In this document: one piece after another, positions 9,501 to 16,163 of the stretch
Numbering within the stretch: the first letter of the stretch is position 1
Layout: every line of letters starts with the position of its first letter
Assembly: GCA_002350625.1 (NCBI GenBank)
Contig: DEFE01000006.1
Coordinates: 1-32,490, forward strand
Direction: 5' to 3'
From: Lachnospiraceae bacterium UBA2860
GTDB taxonomy: Bacteria; Bacillota; Clostridia; Lachnospirales; Lachnospiraceae
Length of the DNA: 32,490 nucleotides
Made by a program: the position numbers and the translations under genes
Notes under the pieces: model-generated
Told to the model about the DNA's origin: nothing
Database searches by the model: none
The model's input: the letters and a program-made list of their open reading frames with translations, nothing else

Positions 9501-12455
9501 GGCGTCGAGCTGTTTCTTCTGGATCTCCGGCAGGACAAGCGCTTCGCGGACGGTTGCGGCGTCTGTGCCGAGCAGGCTCAGTGTGTGCTTAAGCTGGTCT
9601 GTAAAGTTCCGGATGACGGAATCCTCAAACAGCTCAGAGGAGTACTGCACCATGAAGTGCAGGCCTTTCTCGCTCTTCCGGATCACGATACCGATATCGC
9701 GGCTCATCTTCTGCAGCGGGGCGTAGAGCTCCACGCTCAGGCCATCCTGATCATAAGCGGGCGGATTCCACATATAGTTCACGCTCACATCAAAGATCGG
9801 ATTACGCGACTCATCACGCTGTTTGACGAATTCGCCGACGACATCCTCAAAAGGCAGGTTCGCGCCGTAGGTCACGCTGCGCACTGCGCTGCTGACAGAT
9901 TGCAGGTAATCGCCGGTCGGCAGATCCCGCTTCGGCTTTACACGCACGGGCGCTGTGTTGACGAACATACCGATCACATTCTCTGCATCCTGCGGACGCA
10001 TATTGGTGGGTATGCCGAGCACCACATCTTCGGATGAGGTGTATTTACCCAGCACCATGGAAACTGCGGAGAAAATGAGTTCGAATTCCGTTACGCTGAA
10101 ACGACGGGCGGTATTATCGATTGTTTTCAGCTGTTCATTATCATAATCAAAAGTGATTTCTCTGTCAGAGAGCGGATGAACCCTGGGACGATTGCCTCTG
10201 ACGGGCATCTCATTCACGGGGACGCCATCTGAGAAAATCCCGCGGTAGTATGCCATGCCCTCTTCATATTTGTCATTCAGGCTGTCATCATACAGGTCAG
10301 AAAGGTCGATCTCAGCGGGAGAAACCTCGCTGCCCTTAAGCCCGTCGATCAGTTCCGTGACAAAGGTTTTGGCGGAACCGCCGTCAAAGGCAATGTGATG
10401 GATCGCCAGATGCAGGATCATACTGCCATCCGCAACCATATACAGCGTCGGGCGGACGGGAATCCCCGTGTTGAGATTGAAGGGCTCGTCATAGTGATCG
10501 ATGATCCCGATCACTTCTTCCCGGGAAGAAGCCGTCTTCTCCATGATCTCAGGCAGCTTGTCGGAAAGAATGCGTACCGGAAGACCGTTCTTTTCCCCAT
10601 AATAGGACGTGAATGCCTCGTGCGCCTTGAAAACGGCATACAGGGACTTCTTTACCGTTTCAGGATCCGAGCCCCTGATGATGGCGGCAATATTGAGATT
10701 ATATACCGTTGAATTCTCGTTGAGCTTCTGCTCCAGATACATGCCGCGTTCGTAGGGGGTCAGCGGATAGATCCTGACCTTTTCCTTCTGCTTTACGCGC
10801 TCCCTGCTGCCCGCATTCCGAATCAGCAGATGTTCAATCATGCGCGGTGTTTTCCCGGCGAAAATGTCTCTGGTCGTGATTTTGTACATACCGCATTTTG
10901 CAGATACCATTGCGCATTTGATCGAATCTCCGCCGAGGGCAAAGAAATCATCGTCGATTCCGACGTTTTCCACACCCAGAACTGTCTCGAAGGCGGCGCA
11001 AAGCGTTTTCTGCATATCGGTTTCGGGCTTGATGTATTCATTCTTAAAGCTGCCGGCCTCGGGTGCCATAAGGGCACTCCTGTCCAGCTTTCCGTTTGCG
11101 TTGACGGGAAGCTTATCAAGCTTCACAAAAAACGCCGGAATCATATAGGGCGGCAGTTTCCGGGCGACTGCTTCCTTCAGTTCGTCCGGATCGATCGGAT
11201 CATCCTCAACATAGTAACTGACCAGATAGACCTGACCGTACTGATTCTTAAAATCCTTCAGCACCGCGTCGCGGACCCCGGGTACCTGCCGGATGACAGC
11301 CTCGATCTCGCCCGGCTCTACGCGCTGCCCATTGATCTTTACCATCCAGTCCTTACGATTGAGATAGATGATATTGCCGTCATCGCCCTTTCTGACAATA
11401 TCGCCGGTCTTCAGCAGCTTCGGATGGCCATCCTGTTTGGAAAAAGGATTGTCGACAAAGGTCTTTGCGGTCAGTTCAGGCAGATTATAATAGCCATCGG
11501 CAAACCGGCCGGCAAGACACAGCTCTCCCTCTTCGGCTTCCTTGCCGTTTTCATCGAGAATATGCACACGAATATCGCCGATTGGACGGCCGATCGGCGT
11601 ATTTTCGTAGGGTTTATCAATCTTAAATACAAGCGCCGCGGAGGCGGACTCTGTCTGGCCGTAACAGACAAATATCTCATATTTATCGCTGTAGATATCT
11701 GAAACGCGTTCACTGCCCGTCAGTACCATTTTCAGGCTGTCGCCTTTCGGCTGAAAGACCTTGAGCATCTTTGGACTGATGAAGGTTCGGTAGATCTGAT
11801 GCTTTTCAATGAAGTCCGCCAGCAGGATGGGATCGCGCATCGTCTCAAAGGGCATCAGACACGCCGTGCTGCATTCGCACAGCGGTACAAATATCCCCTG
11901 CACCGACGCGACAAAGGTGAACGGCGTACCCATCGCAACGCGCACACCGGCCGGCGTTTTCAAATAATCAATAAAGCGGTTCACAGAGTCGGTAATACTC
12001 GCGTGTGTATGAAGTACGCCCTTGGGCTTTCCCGTGGAACCGGAGGTATAGATCAGCAGCGAAGGATCGGCCGGATCGGGGATCACGGGTTCACTCAAAG
12101 GTACTTCCCGCTCAATCCCGCGCAGGAATCTGCTGTTGATCACTGCCTTTGCGCCGCAGTTGCCGCGAATAAAAGCCAGACGCTCCTCAGGATAGTTCGG
12201 CGATAACGGAGCAAACGCAGCACCGACCATCCACACTGCGTACATTGCAGCAATGTACTCTTTGGTGCGAGGCAGCTCGATCGTCACAAAATCACGCCTG
12301 GTAATCCCCATACTGTTCAGCTTTGAGGCGATTTTCCGGGCATATACATCAAAGGATCGATAGGTAAAACAGTTGTTTTCTCCCTGATCCACAATAACCG
12401 TCGTATCAGGATATTTCTTAATATTAGCTTGAATCTGACTGATCAAGTCTCTCAT
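6522..12455 (-). CDS. Two-module nonribosomal peptide synthetase with terminal reductase (A-T-C-A-T-R)
   Basis: 1977 residues. A1: YTSGSTGKPKG (136-146), YGQTES (265-270), VKINGQRVEPGEIE (about 372-385), Lys456 in NANGK. T1: GGDS with the phosphopantetheine Ser511. C: HHIAFDG (686-692, intact HHxxxDG). A2: YTSGSTGKPKG (1142-1152), FDMSFKEH with Asp1192, YGPTETT (1288 on). T2: GGTS with Ser1529. R: GATGYMG (1613-1619) and YTSSK (Tyr1770, Lys1774), a short-chain-dehydrogenase-type thioester reductase that releases an aldehyde or alcohol using NAD(P)H. A1 has Val182 where amino-acid-activating domains carry the Asp that holds the alpha-amino group, so it may load a non-amino acid. A2 keeps that Asp; by eye its pocket reads D-M-K-N-M-G-T-V-S, which I cannot assign. 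Start ATG at 12455 follows AGAAAGGAAG. No thioesterase and no phosphopantetheinyl transferase lie in the window. The product would be a two-unit aldehyde, alcohol or cyclised derivative. Confidence 0.95.
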   Translation of the reverse strand: MRDLISQIQANIKKYPDTTVIVDQGENNCFTYRSFDVYARKIASKLNSMGITRRDFVTIELPRTKEYIAAMYAVWMVGAAFAPLSPNYPEERLAFIRGNCGAKAVINSRFLRGIEREVPLSEPVIPDPADPSLLIYTSGSTGKPKGVLHTHASITDSVNRFIDYLKTPAGVRVAMGTPFTFVASVQGIFVPLCECSTACLMPFETMRDPILLADFIEKHQIYRTFISPKMLKVFQPKGDSLKMVLTGSERVSDIYSDKYEIFVCYGQTESASAALVFKIDKPYENTPIGRPIGDIRVHILDENGKEAEEGELCLAGRFADGYYNLPELTAKTFVDNPFSKQDGHPKLLKTGDIVRKGDDGNIIYLNRKDWMVKINGQRVEPGEIEAVIRQVPGVRDAVLKDFKNQYGQVYLVSYYVEDDPIDPDELKEAVARKLPPYMIPAFFVKLDKLPVNANGKLDRSALMAPEAGSFKNEYIKPETDMQKTLCAAFETVLGVENVGIDDDFFALGGDSIKCAMVSAKCGMYKITTRDIFAGKTPRMIEHLLIRNAGSRERVKQKEKVRIYPLTPYERGMYLEQKLNENSTVYNLNIAAIIRGSDPETVKKSLYAVFKAHEAFTSYYGEKNGLPVRILSDKLPEIMEKTASSREEVIGIIDHYDEPFNLNTGIPVRPTLYMVADGSMILHLAIHHIAFDGGSAKTFVTELIDGLKGSEVSPAEIDLSDLYDDSLNDKYEEGMAYYRGIFSDGVPVNEMPVRGNRPRVHPLSDREITFDYDNEQLKTIDNTARRFSVTEFELIFSAVSMVLGKYTSSEDVVLGIPTNMRPQDAENVIGMFVNTAPVRVKPKRDLPTGDYLQSVSSAVRSVTYGANLPFEDVVGEFVKQRDESRNPIFDVSVNYMWNPPAYDQDGLSVELYAPLQKMSRDIGIVIRKSEKGLHFMVQYSSELFEDSVIRNFTDQLKHTLSLLGTDAATVREALVLPEIQKKQLDAFKTEASAELSEVLLHKLFERSVRENADKTALIARDATLTYRELNEKANIVANNLIARGIRTGDSVALLLPRESCFFACLFGINKAGAAFIPCDPQYPADRINHIIEDSEASFVITTRDRLGDYPIQKAIDVSEVLSGDQTDDPDVQMTGEELCYMIYTSGSTGKPKGVMLQHRSICNYLMPHPANMHMHCIRENISVYLSVTTVSFDMSFKEHTAAFCNGKTLVFASEDEMNDPRALARLMDQYDVDCFNATPSRLQQYMDFEPFRNALAKCRLVMSGGEGYPISLRDAIRACSKDIRIINTYGPTETTVSCNAADLTLADYVTVGRPLLNYHEIIVDKFGDPAPYGVTGELYIGGIGVARGYKNLPEKTAASFVEYDNERMYRSGDYARWDKNGFVRIFGRLDSQVKLRGLRIELGEIEGLIAVQPHIRKVAVSIRKLNGQDNLCAYFTADAEIDIDGLRNELRKHLTHYMVPTAYLQLNELPMNASGKTDIKRLPDPVPVNLGEYVAPANATEEFFCESFRKALKLDRVGATDDFFEIGGTSLIVTQVVLDASENGYEITYGDIFKYTTPRALAELFKDGDVNDMKKLFDFDDYDYAKIDALLAKNTVEAFRNEPLRELGNVLITGATGYMGAHLLAQYLREESGKAWCMVRKGKFDTARERLESILFYYFGSDLDREFETRVEVLDGDVTDYKYFEPLQTLPVNTVFNCAANVKHFSNGTDIEDINVGGAVNCVRLCKATGARLIQFSTISVSGTTEDVSKLGRSELDEQSLYFGQTLDNKYTSSKLMGERMVLEAAAEGLDAKVIRVGTLAARESDGEFQVNFLTNNFIGRLRSYSLLGCFPYSMIENQVCMGPIDRSCEAFLKLAKTPQACCVFNAVNNHTLPLGDIIREMNQNGSNIEFVEYDVFVKALNEAQKDPDKAAILSSMTAYMNTAHGKKIVALPFKAHNTTQILARMGFFWNASNEKYVDDFINVLRGFMFFQKDNLER

Positions 12456-12776
12456 GTTGTACTTCCTTTCTGATTAAGCTCGTCATCGTAATTCTTAACT
12501 GCACCATTCACATAAATCTCCGTGAAACCATCCGTCCGAATCTTTCCGGTTTCTCTTGACCACTCAAAGCAGTTTAATCACCTGATTCACCATCATTATA
12601 TCATTTGTTTCATGGTAATATTAAGTGATTCTTTTGTGGTTTATTCCTACAGGTGCCATCCGAATCACATCGTATCAAATATTTCCATCTATGATTGCTT
12701 TTTTCGCGCGATTCGATACAATGAAATTATATGATACGGAATCACTTTAAGATCAAAGATAAAGGAGGCAGTATAC
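12456..12776. other. AT-rich divergent intergenic region between NRPS and Hpt genes
   Basis: This 321-bp gap is visibly richer in A/T than either flank and I see no gene in it. It holds a candidate NRPS promoter on the minus strand (12595-12624). The element GAATCACTTAA occurs on the minus strand at 12631-12621 and as GAATCACTTTAA on the plus strand at 12739-12750; a third GAATCAC lies at 12662-12668. A TATGAT at 12730-12735 is a possible -10 for the Hpt gene, without a good -35. The ribosome site AAAGGAGG at 12761-12768 serves the Hpt gene. Confidence 0.6.
12595..12624 (-). promoter_or_regulatory. Candidate promoter of the NRPS operon
   Basis: On the minus strand TTAATA (12624-12619) and TATAAT (12600-12595) are separated by 18 bp. 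The -10 is perfect and the -35 matches four of six bases. Transcription would start near 12588, leaving a leader of about 130 nt. The sequence around the -10 (ATGATATAATGATGG) resembles that of the phosphatase promoter at 352-364. Confidence 0.5.
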
Positions 12777-13109
12777 ATGACGATCGAGGCCCTTGCATCT
12801 CTTGGAGCGAACACGGCCGAAGGGCTTGCCCGCTGCATGAACAATGAGGCATTTTACCTCCGCATGGTCGGGATGGCCCTTAATGACAAAGGATACGACC
12901 AGTTCGCCGAAAGCGTCGCCGCCGGTAATCTCGACGCGGCCTTTGAGGCGGCGCACGCGCTGAAGGGCATCCTCAGCAATCTCTCGCTCACGCCGATCCT
13001 TGCGCCGGTCACGGAGGCCACGGAGTTCCTGCGCACCCGCACGGCGATGGATTACACGCCCTACGTCAAAGAGATGCAGGAGCAGCGCGAGAAATTCCTC
13101 AGTCTGTAA
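12777..13109 (+). CDS. Hpt (histidine phosphotransfer) domain protein
   Basis: A 110-residue stand-alone four-helix Hpt protein. The motif AAHALKGILSNL gives His60 as the expected phosphoryl-accepting residue, in the family pattern H-x-L-K-G. It would pass phosphate between response-regulator receiver domains, but no histidine kinase or response regulator is in the window, so its partners are unknown. The ATG is 8 nt after a strong AAAGGAGG. It is transcribed away from the NRPS and ends at a bidirectional terminator shared with hpf. Its high GC content matches the genes to the right rather than the NRPS block, so I take it as the first gene of the core chromosome side. Confidence 0.85.
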   Translation: MTIEALASLGANTAEGLARCMNNEAFYLRMVGMALNDKGYDQFAESVAAGNLDAAFEAAHALKGILSNLSLTPILAPVTEATEFLRTRTAMDYTPYVKEMQEQREKFLSL

Positions 13110-13215
13110 AGCGGGAAGAAACCGCGCAGCATGTGCGGAAATGAGGGTACACAGCGATGCCGGAAGCAGGCCGCACAGCGTCTGGAAAAATGAGATCGCG
13201 CAGCGCACTAAGAAA

Positions 13216-13245
13216 AAAAGGGATTCCCCTGCGGGAATCCCTTTT
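13216..13245. terminator. Bidirectional terminator between Hpt gene and hpf
   Basis: AAAAGGGATTCCC, loop CTGC, GGGAATCCCTTTT: a perfect 13-bp stem with A run before and T run after, so it can act on both strands. It separates the convergent genes ending at 13109 and 13273. I see nothing else in 13110-13215. Confidence 0.92.
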
Positions 13246-13272
13246 GATATCTCTATTGCAGCAGACTCTCTT

Positions 13273-13803
13273 TTAGTCCTCCGGCTCGATGAGTCCGTAC
13301 GTGCCGTTCTTCCGTCTGTAGACGACATTCGTCTTGTCCGACTCGGCGTTCACGAAGACAAAGAAGCCGTGCCCGAGCAGTTCCATCTGCACGCAGGCGT
13401 CCTCCGGATACATCGGCTTGATGTCGAACTTCTTTGATCTGATAATGCGGATTTCGTCTTCCTCATTATTGAAGTCATCCTCGATATATCCCTGCTGGAA
13501 GCTGCCGCCGGCCTGATGCTTGTCGATGATTTTGCTCTTGTACTTGTGAAGCTGTCTCTCGATTACTTCCTCCACAAGATCGATCGATACGTAGAGATCG
13601 TTGCTGACCTGCTCTGACCGGATGATGCTTCCCTTGACCGGGATCGTCACCTCGATCTTCTGTCTCTCCTTCTCCACGGACAATGTGACGTTGACTTTTG
13701 TATCCGGTGTGAAGTAACGCTCCAGCTTTCCGAGCTTGTCCTCAATCGCCTGCCTCAGGTTGTCGGTGATTTCGATGTTTTTACCATAGATCACAAAATT
13801 CAT
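13273..13803 (-). CDS. hpf: Ribosome hibernation promoting factor, long form
   Basis: Dimerises 70S ribosomes into inactive 100S particles in stationary phase or stress. Of 176 residues, about 1-95 are the RaiA/HPF ribosome-binding domain (MNFVIYGKNIEIT start, alternating strands and a basic helix KLGKLERYF), followed by a linker and the C-terminal dimerisation domain (about 115-176, with a Y-P-E-D-A-C-V-Q-M-E-L-L-G-H-x-F-F-V-F segment), which defines the long form of Firmicutes. I start it at the ATG at 13803, 5 nt after GAGGTGA; a GTG at 13812 lies inside that ribosome site. It has its own strong promoter and a long inverted repeat over the start of the transcript. Confidence 0.97.
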   Translation of the reverse strand: MNFVIYGKNIEITDNLRQAIEDKLGKLERYFTPDTKVNVTLSVEKERQKIEVTIPVKGSIIRSEQVSNDLYVSIDLVEEVIERQLHKYKSKIIDKHQAGGSFQQGYIEDDFNNEEDEIRIIRSKKFDIKPMYPEDACVQMELLGHGFFVFVNAESDKTNVVYRRKNGTYGLIEPED

Positions 13804-13827
13804 ACGGGTCACCTCGCTTCGGTATAT

Positions 13828-13869
13828 TTTAACGAAAATTCGAGGTTTTGTGTCCGAGTTTTCGTTAAA
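13828..13869. repeat. 15-bp inverted repeat at the hpf transcription start
   Basis: TTTAACGAAAATTCG (13828-13842) and CGAGTTTTCGTTAAA (13855-13869) are inverted copies with 14 of 15 positions matching and a 12-bp spacer. The repeat begins just downstream of the hpf -10 (13873-13878) and so covers the transcription start and most of the leader. It could be an operator or a 5' RNA hairpin; there is no T run after it. Confidence 0.7.
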
Positions 13870-13872
13870 TTA

Positions 13873-13901
13873 ATTATAACCCCTGCCCTTTGTAATGTAA
13901 A
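13873..13901 (-). promoter_or_regulatory. Promoter of hpf
   Basis: TTTACA (13901-13896), 17-bp spacer, TATAAT (13878-13873): a near-consensus vegetative promoter on the minus strand. It leaves a leader of about 60 nt before the hpf ATG. Confidence 0.85.
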
Positions 13902-13923
13902 CCATCATTTACCGGCTGACTTT

Positions 13924-15135
13924 TCAGGCGTTTGGCATGAGCGAGATGAGGATTTCCGCGATGAGCTCTGCGTTCTCGTCCGAAGGCGCGCCGGAGATGG
14001 CGAAGATGTAATTCGTGTCGCCGGGGCGGAAGAACATGACGCCTGTGACATTTTCGCTCTCACCGGTATAGAGGACGCCCTCGATGCCGCTGAAGCTGTA
14101 GATGGAATTGACCGTGTAGCCCGCCGCCTCGAGCTGGGCGCTCAGGCCTTCGATGTCCGCGATGCCGGTGCTGGCCGCATAGGCGACGCGGATGTAGGGG
14201 GCGTTCGCCGCGCCGGACGTGTCGCCGGCCATGTACAGCGTGCCCTGCTGCCGCTGCGTGTCGGTCAGCGTGAATTCATTCCAGTCGCTCGGAAGATAGA
14301 TTTTGAAGCCGTCCGCAAAGGCAACCCAGGTGCCCTTGTAGCTCACCAGGCTCTCGGTAAAGTCGATCGTCGTGACCTCTTCGTCTTCCTCTTCCTCGAT
14401 GCCCGCGACCGTTCCGCCGACACTGGAGCCGACAGCGGTCTCGCCGGCGCCGTCCACGACACCGGCGGCCTGCAGCGTCTGTCCGGTGAGCGAGTGGCTC
14501 GCATCGACATGCAGCGTGTAGTCACTGTAACCGCCCGCAAGTCCCGCCGCGCTCACGGCGATCGCGTCGAGGAAGCCCTCCGGGCAGGAGTAATTGAGCT
14601 GCGGCACTTCCTTCGAGCCGAACATGTAGATCCGGTTCATCATGCTGACAAAGAGTCTCGTGTCAAGCGCTGCGTATCCCTGGATCCCGTAGCGGTACAC
14701 GACGCGCACGAAGCTTACGCCGTTCACCTTGTAGCCCTCGTTCAGCTCGTCGATGTCGAGATCGCGATAGTTCCTGCTCATATAGGTCGAGAACATATCC
14801 GCAAATGAAGACGCGTCGCCGCTGTAATCATACTGGCCGACGATCACGTAGGGAAGCGAGCCCGCCTCCATAGTGCGTATATAGACGAATCCGTCGCTGT
14901 CCTCTTCGATCTCGGTATAGCCCGTGCCGTTCTCCGAGCGCGGCACCATCACGGAGATGTTGAGGTCGTCCAGCGCCACCAGGTCCGCCTGCGGGGCCGA
15001 AACTGCAAACAGTTCATCCGACTCGCCGCCGACGGAGAAAACATAGCTGCTTGCCATGGCCGCCGCCGGCTGCGCCGCGATCAGTGCCCCTGCAAGTGCC
15101 GCTGCAAGTACTGCCTTACCGATTCTCTTCCTCAT
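13924..15135 (-). CDS. Secreted protein of unknown function with two related domains
   Basis: I do not recognise this 403-residue protein. It begins with a clear signal peptide (basic MRKRIGK, then an Ala/Leu-rich core to about residue 28, likely cleaved near AAAMA-SS). Two halves look related: about 55-150 (I-S-V-M-V-P start, then YVIVGQYDYSG) and about 280-403 (F-K-I-Y-L-P start, then YIRVAYAAST), both alternating strand/helix and resembling small lipoprotein stress domains. They are joined by a Gly/Ala stretch and an acidic run (EEEEDEE, about 250). There is no lipobox Cys, membrane anchor or sorting signal. The start follows GGAGGAGG. A TATAAT at 15216-15221 is a plausible -10 but lies against the upstream terminator and has no good -35. 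It is probably its own transcription unit. Confidence 0.8.
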   Translation of the reverse strand: MRKRIGKAVLAAALAGALIAAQPAAAMASSYVFSVGGESDELFAVSAPQADLVALDDLNISVMVPRSENGTGYTEIEEDSDGFVYIRTMEAGSLPYVIVGQYDYSGDASSFADMFSTYMSRNYRDLDIDELNEGYKVNGVSFVRVVYRYGIQGYAALDTRLFVSMMNRIYMFGSKEVPQLNYSCPEGFLDAIAVSAAGLAGGYSDYTLHVDASHSLTGQTLQAAGVVDGAGETAVGSSVGGTVAGIEEEEDEEVTTIDFTESLVSYKGTWVAFADGFKIYLPSDWNEFTLTDTQRQQGTLYMAGDTSGAANAPYIRVAYAASTGIADIEGLSAQLEAAGYTVNSIYSFSGIEGVLYTGESENVTGVMFFRPGDTNYIFAISGAPSDENAELIAEILISLMPNA

Positions 15136-15215
15136 GCGTCTTCCTCCTCCCGGAATCCAAATTCCTAACCTGATTGACTGTTTCCGGATGCGAAGTCTGT
15201 CATCCGCTGTCTCCT

Positions 15216-15221
15216 ATTATA
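15216..15221 (-). promoter_or_regulatory. Possible -10 element for the secreted-protein gene
   Basis: TATAAT on the minus strand right after the T run of the preceding terminator. No convincing -35 is present because that stretch is the terminator hairpin itself. Tentative. Confidence 0.35.
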
Positions 15222-15226
15222 CATAA

Positions 15227-15253
15227 AAAATGCGGGAAAGTATCCCGCATTTT
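15227..15253 (-). terminator. Terminator after hisA-like gene
   Basis: Arms AAAATGCGGGA and TCCCGCATTTT with a 5-nt loop form an 11-bp stem. On the minus strand it is followed by a T run, 17 nt after the hisA-like stop codon. It closes the dapA-dapB-hisA-like unit. Confidence 0.9.
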
Positions 15254-15269
15254 CGAATTCCTTATGCTG

Positions 15270-16049
15270 TTAAACAAGCGACGCAAGCGGCAGGCTGCCG
15301 CCGTAGATATCGAGCGCGGAGCCAACCGTATAATCGACGCAGCCGCCCGAGACCGTCTCGATCTCCCGGATGTCCGCAAGCGACCGGATGCCTCCGGCGT
15401 ATGTCACGGGAAAATGTCTCGTCTTCGCAAATGCCGACAGAAGCTCTACGAGACCGGCGTCGATGCCGCTTCCCTTTCCCTCGACGGCGATGCCGTGGAC
15501 GAGGAACTCGCTCGCAAAGCCGGACAGCTTCTCCATCAGCGCCTCGTCAAGAGGCGTGTCGGTGTAGTGCTGCCAGCGGTCCGTCATGATGTAGTAGGCG
15601 CCGCCGGCCTCCTTCTGCCGCGAGGAGAGATCGAGCACCAGGTGCTCCCTGCCGACCGCTTCCGAGATCCGGCGCAGCGCGTCCTCGCGGATCTGCCCGC
15701 CGCTGAACACATAGGACGTGACGATCACGTGGCTCGCTCCCGCGTCAATCCACATCGCCGCGTTGTCCGCGGTGATGCCGCCGCCGGCCATGAGGCCTCC
15801 CGGCCAGGCCGCAAGCGCTTCCTTTGCCGCCGCCTTCGTCTCTTCATAGTGCGGGGAGCCTTCCTTGTTGAGGAGGATCACATGCCCGCCGCGTAAGTCA
15901 TGCCGCCGGAACAGCGACGCGTAAGAAGCGGCGCTCTCTCCGGCCACAAAATTCTCCGCGGCGCTTTCACCTTCGTCGCGGAGACTGCTTCCTATGATCT
16001 GTTTTACTTTTCCGTTGTGAATATCAATACAAGGTCTGAGTCTCGACAT
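15270..16049 (-). CDS. HisA-family phosphoribosylformimino-AICAR isomerase, eukaryotic type
   Basis: A beta/alpha-barrel isomerase of histidine synthesis (ProFAR to PRFAR). The start RLRPCIDIHNGKVKQIIG, a later MAGGGITADNA turn and the closing TYAGGIRSLADI phosphate-binding turn match the HIS6-like branch found in eukaryotes and some Clostridia rather than the usual bacterial HisA. Asp9 of CIDIHNG would be the catalytic acid. I use the ATG at 16049 (259 residues) because GGGGGAG lies 5 nt upstream; an earlier in-frame start would add 11 residues with no ribosome site. It lies 114 bp after dapB on the same strand and is followed by a terminator. No other his gene is in the window, so its role in histidine synthesis here is inferred from family. 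Confidence 0.88.
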   Translation of the reverse strand: MSRLRPCIDIHNGKVKQIIGSSLRDEGESAAENFVAGESAASYASLFRRHDLRGGHVILLNKEGSPHYEETKAAAKEALAAWPGGLMAGGGITADNAAMWIDAGASHVIVTSYVFSGGQIREDALRRISEAVGREHLVLDLSSRQKEAGGAYYIMTDRWQHYTDTPLDEALMEKLSGFASEFLVHGIAVEGKGSGIDAGLVELLSAFAKTRHFPVTYAGGIRSLADIREIETVSGGCVDYTVGSALDIYGGSLPLASLV

Positions 16050-16163
16050 GAAGCTCCCCCTGCGCGTGAAGCTGCGCCTCACGTATTTTCCGTTACGCCC
16101 CGCCGGCCGCGCCTTGCAAAGATCCTGTCACGCGTCATCGACCGCGCCGCATAAGGAGCTCTG

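Noticed and set aside
11000..12455. A1 read as a stand-alone D-alanine ligase-like domain
   Set aside because: It continues in frame into a carrier domain and an intact condensation domain, so it is the NRPS loading module.
12777..13109. Hpt protein as part of the NRPS signalling system
   Set aside because: It is divergent, matches the right-hand genes in composition, and belongs to two-component phosphorelays, not partner switching; no link is visible.
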